Shown: positions 1-9,526, counted from the first letter of the stretch. The stretch is DNA of 50,745 nucleotides from Pseudomonadota bacterium (GCA_021777335.1 JAJYDT010000011.1:1-50745), one strand, 5' to 3'. Notes: generated from the sequence alone by a model not told the origin. Numbers and translations are program-made.

Positions 1-456
1 CAGGATAGCTGGAGTGTTCGGTCCCGATACGCCCACGCGTACCCACTCGGTATCGGCGTCAGCGAGGGTGACCTTGGCGCGCAGCACGAACATTTTCAGG
101 CGCTTGAGCGTTGGTTCCGTCAAGCTTGCGGGCAACTGCAGGAAATAGACACCGTCGCGCATCAAGATCCGGAATATGGCAAACATGCGGCCCTGCGGGC
201 TGCAATACGCGGCAATCTCGCTGTGCGTGGCGGTGACCAGGCGGACGTCGTTGCTGAGCTGGCCCTGGAGAAAGCTGCCGGCGTCTTCCCCGGCGGCGGT
301 GATCAGCGACAAATGCGACAGATCTGCTATGACGTCGCTGCCAGCAGCGCGGTGGAGTTCAGACTGCGGGTCTCCGAAGTGGACCACTTCATCGTCGGCC
401 AACACTGCGCCCGCACCTCGCAGAAAATCCCGCCATTCGTGACTTGACCGCATCAT
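1..456 (-). CDS. ygfZ: YgfZ folate-binding protein, 5' part
   Basis: This is the N-terminal 152 codons of a YgfZ/GcvT-like tetrahydrofolate-binding protein; the rest runs off the left edge. YgfZ supports repair or assembly of certain iron-sulfur enzymes such as MiaB, in the cytoplasm. The translation has the family's opening pattern: a short helix, then LADDEVVHFGD, ADLSHLSLI, then AGEDAGSFLQGQLSNDV, and AAYCSPQGRM at about residues 90-100. The start is one of two adjacent ATG codons (456 or 453), with AAGGA about 9 nt upstream. The diagnostic KGCYxGQE loop would lie outside the window. It faces away from the EPS cluster and is probably the conserved chromosomal neighbour. GcvT is less likely, because the early LQGQLSNDV pattern is YgfZ-like. 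Confidence 0.88.
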   Translation of the reverse strand, partial: MMRSSHEWRDFLRGAGAVLADDEVVHFGDPQSELHRAAGSDVIADLSHLSLITAAGEDAGSFLQGQLSNDVRLVTATHSEIAAYCSPQGRMFAIFRILMRDGVYFLQLPASLTEPTLKRLKMFVLRAKVTLADADTEWVRVGVSGPNTPAIL

Positions 457-778
457 TCTGTCCCATCCTTTGCCTGGTACGCGTCGGGCAGGCAGTTCCG
501 GTTGGAGCGCGTCCGGAGACAGCCGCTGTATATCTGATGGACATTGTACTGTAGGCCGGCGCGGAAGTTGAATCGTGTCCAACGCGGGCGCAGTCCGCCT
601 CTGGACGAGACCGGCGCCGAGAGGGGTCCTTTCAATGCAATCTACGCCCGGGCGGACTCTGGCTGCGGGTTAGATACTCCCCGCCGGACCGATCCGGCTG
701 CAAGCAAGTGATCTTCCCGAGTCAACCGTCTTCCCATTGTGGAGTTGCTGAGCCGACCACCCAATAGCGCGTACTTTC
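457..778. other. intergenic, nothing recognised
   Basis: No convincing gene is seen here. A 60-codon minus-strand frame (453-635) ends in the ygfZ start codons and has no recognisable motif. The ygfZ promoter is presumably here, but no clear -35/-10 pair was identified. Confidence 0.4.
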
Positions 779-1221
779 TCAGGCCGCATAACGGACAGGT
801 TGCTCCTGAAAGAAGCTCCTGATCACAGGGGGTTGCTTCTGCCGCCGGTAGAGATGACGGCGCACACCGCCCATGAGCTCGCTACGGTGGGTCGGGCAGC
901 TCTTCCCAGGGTCGTTGGTTTTGACGTCCGGGTTGGGCAGCTCATCGCAGTGGAGCTCCGGACAGCAGCCCGGCATCCAGATGAGCCGCTGCCGGTGCTG
1001 CTCCACGAAGCGGCGGACCTCGCCCGATCGGTGCGCGCGATGCCCTTCGACAAGAGGTAGATCCGTCCCGGGTTGTCTTTCAACGACCGCTTCGGGAACT
1101 TAACGAAGACCGGTGCCTTAAACTTGCCCTGAAACACCATGAAGGAAAGCGCCCCACGCTCACCGCCGAGCGCGTCCAGGGATAAAACGGCAGTTTCCAC
1201 TGATCGGGCATCCGGACGCAC
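779..1221 (-). pseudogene. IS630-family transposase remnant (C-terminal part, frameshifted)
   Basis: Two minus-strand frames together read as the catalytic C-terminal part of an IS630/Tc1-like DDE transposase. The first (1221 to about 1050) gives SLDALGGERGALSFMVFQGK, and the second (about 1049 to 779) gives EGHRAHRSGEVRRFVEQ, CCPELHCDELPNPDVK and finally VIRSFFQEQPVRYAA. In intact members the fold reads continuously through a VDGHPxHR block and a PxYSPELNPxE block. Here a frameshift near 1049 separates them, and the N-terminal DNA-binding half is missing. No terminal inverted repeats were located. It is a dead insertion sequence between ygfZ and the EPS cluster. Confidence 0.75.
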
Positions 1222-1631
1222 TATTTAGTGATCTGATCAGTAACTCGCATCCCGTTTCTGCAAAGAAAGCGAAGAAATAATGCCGTTATTGTCGCGCCGT
1301 TTCTTTCCGCAAAGATTAGATTAATGTTAAACTAGATATGAGACTCTGGACGGGGTGGGCTCGCCGGCAGCTTGTTCGTCACCGAGCGGCAAAATAAGCC
1401 GCAGCTTCAGGTTCGAGGCGCGCTAGAAACCAATGCCGCAGCGGCGATTTGTGCATGGAATCAATGCAGATTTGTTGATAAGTCCGCTTTTCAGCGGACA
1501 GAAAAGGTGTAGTAATTTGTGCCGCTGCCGCTCCATGGACGTTATTGGGGCTGCTATCGGGAATAGCATGACGGCTGACTGCTCGGGCGGTTGCGCTGGC
1601 ACGCGGCATTTGGCGTCGGGGAGCACGCTGC
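1222..1631. other. leader region of EPS cluster, no gene
   Basis: No supported gene. The stretch 1255-1345 is distinctly more AT-rich than its surroundings (for example TTAATGTTAAACTAGATATG) and is a plausible place for the promoter of the first EPS gene. No single -35/-10 or -24/-12 pair stood out. Confidence 0.35.
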
Positions 1632-3032
1632 ATGATCCGTATTTTCAAGCATTACGTCTCGGCATCACTGCTGGTTCTCGGCGCCGTAGAGACCCTCATT
1701 TTGTTTCTTTCGATGTACGTCGGGGTGGGGATCCGGTTCTGGGGGCAGCTTCGCGGCACTTCCTCCATCAGCGAGGTACTGCCGATTTACCCGAAGGCAA
1801 TCGCTTTCGCATTGATCATGCTCGGCATCATGATCGCCATGGGCCTGTACCAGAGGGAACATCAGCCGCAGCTATGGCATTATGGACGGCTTGGAGTGAG
1901 CTTCATTGCCGGGCTCGCCGCCATGACTCTGCTCTTCTACGCGGTGCCGCAGCTGTTTCTCGGACGCGGAGCATTCAGCATCGCCTATATCATCGCGTTT
2001 TCAGCAATCGGCGTTGTCCGTTTCAGCTATTTCAAACTAACCGGTTACAACGCCAACAAGCGTCGCGTACTCGTGCTCGGGACCGGAACGCGTGCCGCGA
2101 AAGTGGACGCTCTGGAAAAATCGGGAAATGGCCAGCAAGGATTTTGCGTTGTAGGGTATCTTGCACTGCAGGGCGCACATCATTTTGTTTCCAAGGACAA
2201 GATTCTGACCGACGATGTGTCGCTGTGCGCTATCGCGAAGAAATACAATATCGACGAAATCGTGATCGGGGTCAGAGACCGGCGAGACGGCGGGTTGCCG
2301 ATTGATGACGTTCTCATGTGCAAGCTCAATGGAATCGATATCATCGACCTGCCCTCGTTTTTCGAGCGCGAGACCGGTTATGTGCAGCTGCAGGTGATGA
2401 ATCCGAGCTGGATGATATTTTCCGACGGCTTCGACCGCGGCCCGCTTCGGGATGCCAGTAAGCGGATGTTTGATGTGATCGCCAGCATGTTGCTGCTCGC
2501 GATATCGCTACCGGTGATGGTCATCACGGCGGTACTCATAAAACTCGATAGTTCGGGGCCTATCCTTTACCGGCAGGAGCGTGTGGGGCAGGGGAATGCA
2601 CCGTTTGACGTTCTGAAGTTCCGCAGCATGCGCACCGATGCCGAAAAGGACGGCAAGCCGCGCTGGGCCAGCCACAATGATGATCGCATCACGCGGGTTG
2701 GTCGGGTGATTCGCAAACTCCGGATCGACGAGCTGCCGCAGATATTCAATGTGCTCAAAGGGGAGATGAGTTTTGTCGGGCCGCGGCCGGAAAGGCCGTA
2801 TTTCGTCGAGCAGCTGTCGAAGCAGATTCCTTTTTTCATGTGCCGTCACAACGTCAAGCCGGGGATTACCGGCTGGGCTCAGATACGCTGTTCCTATGGC
2901 GCCTCGGTGGAAGATGCGATCGAAAAGCTGCAGTATGACCTTTACTATGTGAAGAATCACAGCCTGTTTTTGGATCTGGTCGTACTGTTCCAGACCGTGC
3001 AGGTCATACTTTTCGGAAAGGGGTCGAGGTAA
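1632..3032 (+). CDS. EpsB-type undecaprenyl-phosphate sugar-phosphate transferase (XrtA/PEP-CTERM-associated)
   Basis: This is a 466-residue polyprenyl glycosylphosphotransferase that would start EPS repeat units by moving a hexose-1-phosphate from a UDP-sugar to undecaprenyl phosphate in the inner membrane. Four hydrophobic segments lie at about residues 12-34, 52-72, 86-110 and 113-133. A Rossmann-like region with VLVLGTGTRAAK follows at 146-157. A membrane hairpin at 280-304 leads into the bacterial sugar transferase domain, with YRQERVG (313), KFRSM (329), IDELPQ (365), SFVGPRPERP (380) and YDLYYVKNH (435). Length and layout match the EpsB-like transferases of exosortase A loci rather than short PglC types. 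Two relics of its catalytic domain occur at 12628 and 14668. The acceptor lipid and sugar are family inferences. Confidence 0.9.
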   Translation: MIRIFKHYVSASLLVLGAVETLILFLSMYVGVGIRFWGQLRGTSSISEVLPIYPKAIAFALIMLGIMIAMGLYQREHQPQLWHYGRLGVSFIAGLAAMTLLFYAVPQLFLGRGAFSIAYIIAFSAIGVVRFSYFKLTGYNANKRRVLVLGTGTRAAKVDALEKSGNGQQGFCVVGYLALQGAHHFVSKDKILTDDVSLCAIAKKYNIDEIVIGVRDRRDGGLPIDDVLMCKLNGIDIIDLPSFFERETGYVQLQVMNPSWMIFSDGFDRGPLRDASKRMFDVIASMLLLAISLPVMVITAVLIKLDSSGPILYRQERVGQGNAPFDVLKFRSMRTDAEKDGKPRWASHNDDRITRVGRVIRKLRIDELPQIFNVLKGEMSFVGPRPERPYFVEQLSKQIPFFMCRHNVKPGITGWAQIRCSYGASVEDAIEKLQYDLYYVKNHSLFLDLVVLFQTVQVILFGKGSR

Positions 3033-3250
3033 CCGCAACCGCAAGGGTCTCTGCCGTGTGCAGCGTTGGCGCCGATCCGGTGCTTGGCCCAGCGTGCCGG
3101 GGCTGGTTGTCACGGCCCGGATGTCGCGGGTCGGAGCGGGGTGTTTTGGTGCGAAGCGTGGCTTTGCATGCGGTAGCGTACCTGAATGGCACCGATTAGC
3201 AGTGTCGTGCCTATCTGCCATGAGCGGGCCGCGGACTGTCCGGGTCGTGT

Positions 3251-4261
3251 GTGGTGTCCAACGTGGCGAACAGCGAGTGTGTGCGGATGACTGATCTGTT
3301 CGGTGACCCAGCTAAGTCCCGGGAGCCAGGCGTTGCCGGGACCGGCGCAATATCGATCACGAACGCTATGACCGTGGATGTGGAGGATTACTTCCATGTT
3401 TCGGCTTTTGCGAAAGTCATCGATCGCTCACAGTGGGACCGCTACGAGTGCCGCGTCGAAAACAATACTCGCAAGTTGCTCGGGATGCTGGCGCGCAATG
3501 AGGTCAAGGCAACGTTCTTCGTGCTAGGCTGGGTTGCCAGTCGCTATCCCGGCCTGGTGCGTGAAATTGCGGACGCCGGACACGAGATTGCCTGCCACGG
3601 GCTCACTCACAGGCTTGTGTACGAGCAGACGCCACGCGAATTCCATGATGAAACCAAGACCGCAAAGGCGCTTCTGGAAGACATTGTCCAGGCTCCCGTC
3701 AATGGATACCGCGCTGCCAGCTATTCGATTACCGGCAGATCCCTGTGGGCTATCGATATCCTCGCCGAATTGGGTTTCCGGTACGATTCAAGCATATTTC
3801 CGATCCGGCATGACCGTTACGGAATTCCGGGGGCTACCCGGCTACCGCACTGGCTGCATGGCGCAGGCGGCGCGAAGCTGCTGGAGTTCCCGCTCAGCAC
3901 CAAGGATCTCGGATTCCTGCGTTTGCCGGTTGCGGGCGGTGGATACTTCAGGCTTCTTCCCTACTCGGTTACGCGCAGGGCGCTCGCAAGCATCAACGTT
4001 AGCGAGGGGATTCCGTTCATTTTCTACCTGCATCCCTGGGAGATCGATCCTGGTCAGCCGCGGATCCGCGCGGGTCGGCTGTCGCGCTTCCGGCACTATA
4101 CTAATCTCGCGAAGTGCGAATCCATGTTAAACCGGCTGCTGGGTGAGTTCCGTTTCGGGACAGTATGCGAAAGCCTGGGTGAGATCGGTCTGTGGCCAGG
4201 GGTAGGATCGGACCCGCAGGACACCAGTCGGTCGCTGGATCCCGGTACCATAAGCCGATAA
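3251..4261 (+). CDS. polysaccharide deacetylase with DUF3473 (XrtA-associated)
   Basis: This is a NodB-like carbohydrate esterase that would remove acetyl groups from amino sugars in the polymer. The conserved core begins at AMTVDVEDYFHVSAF (residues 39-53), with the metal-binding and catalytic Asp pair in DVED. HGLTH at 116-120 is the metal-binding His pair. The later LPVAGGGYFRLLP and YLHPWEIDP blocks are typical of the C-terminal DUF3473 module. The GTG at 3251 gives 336 residues. ATG 3287 or ATG 3368 could equally be the start, since the core begins at the latter and no site has a strong ribosome-binding site. It follows the initiating transferase by about 220 bp on the same strand. A degraded copy of its C-terminal half lies at 15791-16045. 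Confidence 0.88.
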   Translation: MVSNVANSECVRMTDLFGDPAKSREPGVAGTGAISITNAMTVDVEDYFHVSAFAKVIDRSQWDRYECRVENNTRKLLGMLARNEVKATFFVLGWVASRYPGLVREIADAGHEIACHGLTHRLVYEQTPREFHDETKTAKALLEDIVQAPVNGYRAASYSITGRSLWAIDILAELGFRYDSSIFPIRHDRYGIPGATRLPHWLHGAGGAKLLEFPLSTKDLGFLRLPVAGGGYFRLLPYSVTRRALASINVSEGIPFIFYLHPWEIDPGQPRIRAGRLSRFRHYTNLAKCESMLNRLLGEFRFGTVCESLGEIGLWPGVGSDPQDTSRSLDPGTISR

Positions 4262-4297
4262 TTCGCGATCGCTGCCGGCGACAGGACTTCCCATACC

Positions 4298-5452
4298 ATG
4301 AGTACCGTGCCGCAGAACAGGAAAAGTCTCGGGAAGATGAATACGACTGGTTGTGACTCCGAACCGGCAGTGTGCATATCGGGTTCACGCGTGGAGGATC
4401 CGGCCGTAGGTGTCCCGCACGAAGGGGTGGAAATCGCACCATTGGGGGTCGAATCCGTTGCCGAGTGGGACGCTTATGTAGATCGTCATCCGCAGTCAAG
4501 CCTGTACCATAGCTCCGTATGGCACGGAGTGATTCAGGAGGTTTTCGGGCATGAGGTGATCCGTCTTGCCGCGCGCGATGCCGCGGGTCTGGCAGGAGTG
4601 CTGCCGTTGGTGCGGTTGCGCAGTCGCCTGTTCGGAGACTATATGGTGTCGATGCCGTTCTTCAATTACGGCGGTGCGCTGGCGCGGTCTGAAGCGCTTG
4701 CCCGGCAGTTGATGTCGGTTGCTGGTGAAGAGGCACGTCGGGTCGGATGCGGCCATGTGGAATTTCGCGATACGGTCGCGCATGAAGGCTGGATGGTGCG
4801 GACCGACAAGGTGGCGATGCAGTTGAAGTTGCCCGGGACTTACGAGCAGCTCTGGGGTGCGCTCGGAGCCAAATTGCGGGCACAGATACGTCGACCGCAG
4901 AAGGAGGGTGCCGAGGTGCTGCGCGGGGGGGCGGAGTTTCTGCCCCAGTTTTACGCGGTGTTTGCCCGCAACATGCGGGATCTCGGAACCCCCGTGTATT
5001 CGCGATCGTTTTTCGAGGCGATCCTGCGTGCCCTTCCGGACAGTGCCTCAATCGTCCTGGTACGGCACAAACGGCGACCTGTCGCGGCTGGCTTCCTGCT
5101 CGGATTCCGGAATGGCCTGGAGATACCCTGGGCATCGTCGCTGCGGGAATACAATCCGTTGGGCGTGAACATGCTGATGTACGCGGAGACGCTCAAGGCG
5201 GCGATCGAAAGCGGATACCGTGTGTTTGACTTCGGGAGAAGCTCCATTGACAGCGGTACGTACCGCTTCAAGAAGCAGTGGGGAGCTTCGGCACAACAAC
5301 TCTACTGGCATTACTGGTTGGCCGAGAACCGGGAAATGCCGCAGCTTACCCCAGGCAATCCGAAGTATCAGCTAGCAATCGCCGCGTGGCGACGCCTGCC
5401 CGTTTGCATCGCAAACGGGCTGGGACCGATGATTGTAAAGTATTTGCCATGA
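4298..5452 (+). CDS. FemAB-like GNAT-fold protein (XrtA-associated)
   Basis: This is a 384-residue protein of the FemAB/GNAT type found in exosortase A EPS loci. Its substrate is unknown; relatives transfer amino-acyl or acyl groups. Visible family features are AEWDAYVDRHPQSSLYHSSVW near residues 55-75, the strand-rich AGVLPLVRLRSRLFGDYMVSMPFFNYGG block, RAQIRRPQKEGAEV and the C-terminal FDFGRSSIDSGTYRFKKQWG motif, which marks this subfamily. The first 40 or so residues are low in conserved character, so a later start such as the ATG at 4337 is possible. It starts 36 bp after the deacetylase and probably shares its transcript. Confidence 0.86.
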   Translation: MSTVPQNRKSLGKMNTTGCDSEPAVCISGSRVEDPAVGVPHEGVEIAPLGVESVAEWDAYVDRHPQSSLYHSSVWHGVIQEVFGHEVIRLAARDAAGLAGVLPLVRLRSRLFGDYMVSMPFFNYGGALARSEALARQLMSVAGEEARRVGCGHVEFRDTVAHEGWMVRTDKVAMQLKLPGTYEQLWGALGAKLRAQIRRPQKEGAEVLRGGAEFLPQFYAVFARNMRDLGTPVYSRSFFEAILRALPDSASIVLVRHKRRPVAAGFLLGFRNGLEIPWASSLREYNPLGVNMLMYAETLKAAIESGYRVFDFGRSSIDSGTYRFKKQWGASAQQLYWHYWLAENREMPQLTPGNPKYQLAIAAWRRLPVCIANGLGPMIVKYLP

Positions 5453-5808
5453 AGGCTTCGCGGCCCCGACAGCCGGTGCTACGGCGAGTGTCCGGGCTGA
5501 CTAACGAAGAGGGCGGCGCTGCTGGATTGCCGCGACCGGCGAGGTGGTTTTCATCCGGAGGCCGAGCGATGCGGGCATCGCAATGATCGCGGCGGTATCG
5601 TCGGCGGGGTCTGGAATAACTGAGTACTGGGATGGACAGGAGCGGGGAACGTGATGGGAGACAGTGGGCAGCGGCCTGGCGTCGGTTTCGGTCCAACGGA
5701 GGGATCGATTTGGCCGGGAATCCGCCGTTACGCCGGATTCCCGGTCGGGTGCAGGAAATTGCGGCGTCTGCCGTGAAGGAATCTACGCTATCGGCAGCAA
5801 CGACCAGC
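5453..5808. other. intergenic with possible N-terminal extension of next gene
   Basis: The downstream glycosyltransferase frame is open back to an ATG at 5632. The residues it adds are Arg-rich and unlike any glycosyltransferase start, so they are treated as untranslated here. The rest of the stretch shows no gene or clear terminator. Confidence 0.35.
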
Positions 5809-7047
5809 ATGGCACAGAAGCGCAAGATTCGGGTCCTGATTATCGACCAGGCGACCGCGTTCGGCGGTTCCATCGTCGTGGCTGCACGTCTGCAGCGCGC
5901 GCTCGACCCTTCGAAGGTCGAGAGCCAGGTGATCAGCGAGATGGATCCCGAACTCCTGCGCAGCCAATTTGGGGAGTGGGGGAAGTTCAAAGTTATCAGG
6001 CATTTTTTCAGTTATGCCGATCATGCCCGGATAATGCGATGGCTCAGCAGGATGCCGATGCGCGGTCTGATCACGCGCCCGGTGATGTATGTGATGTTCC
6101 TGTTCTCGACGTCGGTGAACGCCGTATACACCTGGCGGGTCGGCTTGCGCATTGTCCGGGAAAAAATCGACGTGGTTCATCTGAACAACGGACTGGACAA
6201 TTCCGAAGCGGCGCTGGTGGCCTGGCTGCTGGGTCGCCGGTTTCTGGTTCATGCGCACGGCCCCAGCAACTTCGGAATCCTGCGCCGTTTCCTGGCGCGC
6301 CGGGCGCACGGTTTTGTGGCGGTATCCACCCACATAAAGGAAGGCCTCGTGCAGGAGGGGATTCCCGAACAGTTGATCGAGGTTATGCCCAATCCGGTCG
6401 AGGTAATGATGATCGATTGCCCTGCGGCGCGGGCCGTACGGGCCCGGTATGGTCTGCGGCCGGAACAACAGGTTTTCGGAATATTCGGACGGATCGTCGG
6501 CTGGAAGGGGCATCGCGAGTTCGTGTTGGCGGCAAGCGATGTGCTGAGGTGCATGCCGGAGGCGGTCGCAGTCGTGGTCGGGGATGTTTCGGACGGAGAC
6601 CGGAAGCTGTGGGACGAGTTGCACGACCTCGTCCGGCAGCAGAAACTCGAGGACCGGTTCATCTTCACCGGCTATATCGCCAAGGTCGTCGAGATGTACG
6701 GAATCATGGATGTGGTCGTACACGCGTCGATCCGTCCTGAGCCGTTCGGTCTCGTGATCACGGAAGCGATGGCTTGTGGAATTCCCGTGGTGGCGTCCAA
6801 TCTCGGCGCCCCCCGCGAAATCATAGACGACGGGAAGGATGGGTTGATCGTGGATCCGAAGGACACGCCAGCATTGGCGCGTGCCATCCAGGCCTTGCTC
6901 ACCGATGAACGCCTGCGCAGCAAAATGGGAGACCTGGCGCGCCGCAAGGTGCTCGCCAAATACAATGCGGACGAGTATGCGCGCCGTATGGAGCAGGTTT
7001 ATCGGCGTGTCATGAGGGACAATCGGGTGCACAGGGCCCGCCGGTGA
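5809..7047 (+). CDS. glycosyltransferase family 4 (GT-B fold)
   Basis: This is a retaining nucleotide-sugar transferase of about 412 residues that would add one sugar to the lipid-linked repeat on the cytoplasmic face. The first strand and glycine loop read RVLIIDQATAFGGSIVV. The donor-binding half has FGIFGRIVGWKGH and the EPFGLVITEAMACGIPVVAS segment with the E-x7-E pair, followed by DDGKDGLIV. ATG 5809 puts the first beta strand where the family has it; the frame is open to ATG 5632. No strong ribosome-binding site decides between them. It lies between FemAB and the flippase on the same strand. Donor and acceptor cannot be read from the sequence. Confidence 0.85.
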   Translation: MAQKRKIRVLIIDQATAFGGSIVVAARLQRALDPSKVESQVISEMDPELLRSQFGEWGKFKVIRHFFSYADHARIMRWLSRMPMRGLITRPVMYVMFLFSTSVNAVYTWRVGLRIVREKIDVVHLNNGLDNSEAALVAWLLGRRFLVHAHGPSNFGILRRFLARRAHGFVAVSTHIKEGLVQEGIPEQLIEVMPNPVEVMMIDCPAARAVRARYGLRPEQQVFGIFGRIVGWKGHREFVLAASDVLRCMPEAVAVVVGDVSDGDRKLWDELHDLVRQQKLEDRFIFTGYIAKVVEMYGIMDVVVHASIRPEPFGLVITEAMACGIPVVASNLGAPREIIDDGKDGLIVDPKDTPALARAIQALLTDERLRSKMGDLARRKVLAKYNADEYARRMEQVYRRVMRDNRVHRARR

Positions 7048-7092
7048 CCGGTCGAGACCAGGCAGCCATCACACTCGATCAATGAGAATGCC

Positions 7093-8577
7093 GTGAGCCG
7101 AGAAACGCAAACGCTGGTTAGGCATACCGCCATCTATGCCTTCGGTACGATTCTGAGCAACCTGGCGAGCATAATTATGCTGCCGATCTATACGCGCCAT
7201 CTGAGCCCGTCGGATTATGGCGTGATCGAGTTGCTTTCCGCGACGGTCGGTCTGTTTTCGGTCGTGTTCGGTCTGCGGGTGGGGGAGGCGATATTCCGTT
7301 ATCATGCGAGCTATCAGGAGGACCGCGACAAGAACGAGGTGGTATCCACTGCCCTGATCCTGGTGGCGGGTCTCACACTGTGCGGGCTGCTGCTGATGAT
7401 GGGCCTGGGTAATGAACTATCGCTGGTGGTGTTCGGTACTACCAAGCGTGCCGCCGCGATGCGCCTGTACGGCATCACGTTTCCGCTTTCGGCGCTTGTG
7501 GAAATTGTTTTCATCAGCTTGCGTGCGGAACAGCGTCCTTGGTCGTTCGTGGCGCTCAGTACACTGCGGCTCGTGCTGCAGCTGGGCTTCAACATCTATT
7601 TTGTTGTGATCGAGCATCTGCGGGTGTCCGGCGTCATCTACAGCGCTCTGCTCTCAGGCAGCATCATGTTCGTCGTGCTTGCGATTTACACCCTGTCACG
7701 CACCGGGCTGCGGTTTTCGCGCACCAAGGCCCGCGAGCTTGCAGTGTTCAGCTGGCCGCTGGTTCTGTCGGCGGTGGCGACGTTCTTTTTCACCAGCAGC
7801 GACCGGTTTTTCCTTCGGCACTTCAGCAATACCGCAGAAGTGGGCATTTATAGCCTGGGGTACCGGTTTGGTTATCTGCTGCTTGCCATAGGCTGGGCGC
7901 CGTTCTCGGGCATCTGGGATAGCCAGCGCTACGTTGTCCTGAAGAGCGAGAACCCCCAGGCCATTTTCAACAAGACCTTCGTCGTTGTCAGTCTGACGCT
8001 AATATTCGGGGCTTTGGGCATTTCTGTGTTCGCGCAGGATGTGTTGCGAATCATGTCTAATCGCAATTTTTGGGATGCCTATGAGGTGGTGCCGATGATC
8101 GTCATCGCCTACGTGTTCCAGGCATGGACTTCCTTTACGAACGTCGGCCTGCTGCTCCACGGCAAGACCATGCATACATTCTATTCGACTATTGCGGCCG
8201 CCATTATTGCCGCCGTGGGCTACGTGATTTTGATACCGCGTTTCGGAGCGGTCGGGGCGGCGGTTGCCACGCTGTTCGGTTTCGCGGCGAGGTTCGTATG
8301 GATCTATAGGGTATCGCAGTCTTCATATAACATGGGTCTGCGGTGGGGAAAGGTCGTCAAGATCTGCGTTCTGGCAGGCAGTGTCTATCTGCTGTCGCTT
8401 TTTGTTCCGGGCAGGCTCGGCTGGGCAATCGTGATTCATGCGATGGAGATGCTGCTGTTCATCGGACTGCTGCTGGCTCTGCCGGTTTTCGATCCGCAGG
8501 AGCGCGCCCGGATCGTGTCGTTGATCCGGAATCCGCGGGCGGTTCGGGCCTTTTTCTACGCGGCCGACGGCTCGTGA
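7093..8577 (+). CDS. Wzx-like polysaccharide flippase (MOP superfamily)
   Basis: This is a 494-residue polytopic inner-membrane protein of the oligosaccharide flippase family. It would move the undecaprenyl-linked repeat unit to the periplasmic face. The N-terminus (HTAIYAFGTILSNLASIIMLPIYTRHLSPSDYG) is the standard opening of the family, with the positively charged loop and P-x-Y-T-R motif. About 12-14 hydrophobic segments follow, for example SWPLVLSAVATFFFTSSDRF and IAYVFQAWTSFTNVGLLL. The start is GTG 7093; the nearby ATG at 7087 hits a stop at once. Its gene lies 45 bp after the glycosyltransferase. A Wzx-type protein points to a Wzx/Wzy rather than an ABC or synthase pathway. Confidence 0.88.
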   Translation: MSRETQTLVRHTAIYAFGTILSNLASIIMLPIYTRHLSPSDYGVIELLSATVGLFSVVFGLRVGEAIFRYHASYQEDRDKNEVVSTALILVAGLTLCGLLLMMGLGNELSLVVFGTTKRAAAMRLYGITFPLSALVEIVFISLRAEQRPWSFVALSTLRLVLQLGFNIYFVVIEHLRVSGVIYSALLSGSIMFVVLAIYTLSRTGLRFSRTKARELAVFSWPLVLSAVATFFFTSSDRFFLRHFSNTAEVGIYSLGYRFGYLLLAIGWAPFSGIWDSQRYVVLKSENPQAIFNKTFVVVSLTLIFGALGISVFAQDVLRIMSNRNFWDAYEVVPMIVIAYVFQAWTSFTNVGLLLHGKTMHTFYSTIAAAIIAAVGYVILIPRFGAVGAAVATLFGFAARFVWIYRVSQSSYNMGLRWGKVVKICVLAGSVYLLSLFVPGRLGWAIVIHAMEMLLFIGLLLALPVFDPQERARIVSLIRNPRAVRAFFYAADGS

Positions 8578-8656
8578 GCACGAAGGGGCTCTGGGCCAGC
8601 GCAGTGATCGCGTCAATCAATCCGATTTGCGAGGTCGGAACATTCCCGAGGTGTCC

Positions 8657-9526
8657 ATGCAGGCATTACCGGATGTAAACCTGTTCATCATCGGTGCAAT
8701 GAAATCGGGCACGACGTCCTTGCACAACTATCTCAACGAGCATCCCGCCATATTCATGTGCGAGCCGAAAGAGCCGGGATTCTTCGTCGAGGAGCTGGCG
8801 TTGTCGAAGGGGTTAGAGTGGTACCGTGGCCTGTTCGCGCGGGCGGATGGCAAGGTTATCCTGGGTGAATCCAGCACCCACTATACGAAGTTGCCGGTCT
8901 ACAAGGGGGTGGCGGAGCGCATCGCCAGATTCAACCCTGATGCGCGCTTTATCTATCTGATGCGCGATCCCGTCGAGCGCGCCATCAGCCATTACTGGCA
9001 CAACGTGCGCGACATGAAGTGGGGCCAGGAATGGCGCAGCATGCTGTCGGCTGTCAGACACGATCCGCAGTACGTGGCATTCAGCGACTATGCGATGCAG
9101 CTGAAACCTTATCTCGACATTTTCGGACGCGAACGCGTGTATGCGACCACCTTCGAACGCATGGTCGAAAATCCGGATGACTTGTTGCGGGAAATATTCG
9201 AATGGCTGCGGGTGGACAGCGGGTTCCGGCCAGAAGGTATACGCAGGCGCTGGAATGCGGCGCCTGCCGAGTCAAAGCGCGTCGGCGGTTTCGGGATTCT
9301 AAACCGGCTCCGGTATTCCCAAGCCTGGGACAGGTTGGCGCCGGCAGTTCCGCGGAGCCTGCGGCGGATCGGGACCCGTCTTGCGGAAAGGCCTGTGGAT
9401 CGCTCGTCACAGGATGTCGCCGCCGTGGAATGTTATTTGAGGACTATTCTGCTCGAGAAGACCGAAGGGTTAAGTGCGACGCTCGGGCGGGATTTCAGCG
9501 AATGGACTACGCTCTATCGCCGTTAG
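8657..9526 (+). CDS. PAPS-dependent sulfotransferase
   Basis: This is a 289-residue sulfotransferase-domain protein expected to move a sulfuryl group from PAPS to a hydroxyl, here probably on an EPS sugar. The 5'-phosphosulfate loop FIIGAMKSGTTSLHNYLNEH lies near the N-terminus. The 3'-phosphate-binding segment YLMRDPVERAISHYWH follows at about residue 100, and the DYAMQLKPYLDIFGRERV and TTFERMVENPDDLL blocks are as in bacterial members. ATG 8657 is preferred because GAGGTG lies just upstream. GTG 8651 and TTG 8627 also stay in frame. It closes the first plus-strand EPS run, and the natural acceptor is an inference from context. Confidence 0.88.
   Translation: MQALPDVNLFIIGAMKSGTTSLHNYLNEHPAIFMCEPKEPGFFVEELALSKGLEWYRGLFARADGKVILGESSTHYTKLPVYKGVAERIARFNPDARFIYLMRDPVERAISHYWHNVRDMKWGQEWRSMLSAVRHDPQYVAFSDYAMQLKPYLDIFGRERVYATTFERMVENPDDLLREIFEWLRVDSGFRPEGIRRRWNAAPAESKRVGGFGILNRLRYSQAWDRLAPAVPRSLRRIGTRLAERPVDRSSQDVAAVECYLRTILLEKTEGLSATLGRDFSEWTTLYRR

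Noticed and set aside
1598-1615. Sigma-54 type -24/-12 promoter (TGGCAC...) before the initiating transferase
   Set aside because: The TGGCAC half is present but the TTGC half is not at the required spacing.
1433-2305. 290-codon plus-strand open frame overlapping the initiating transferase
   Set aside because: Out of frame with the well-supported transferase and without recognisable motifs.
5788-7032. 414-codon minus-strand open frame
   Set aside because: Antisense to a clear glycosyltransferase; His/Arg/Asp-rich composition typical of a GC-driven shadow frame.
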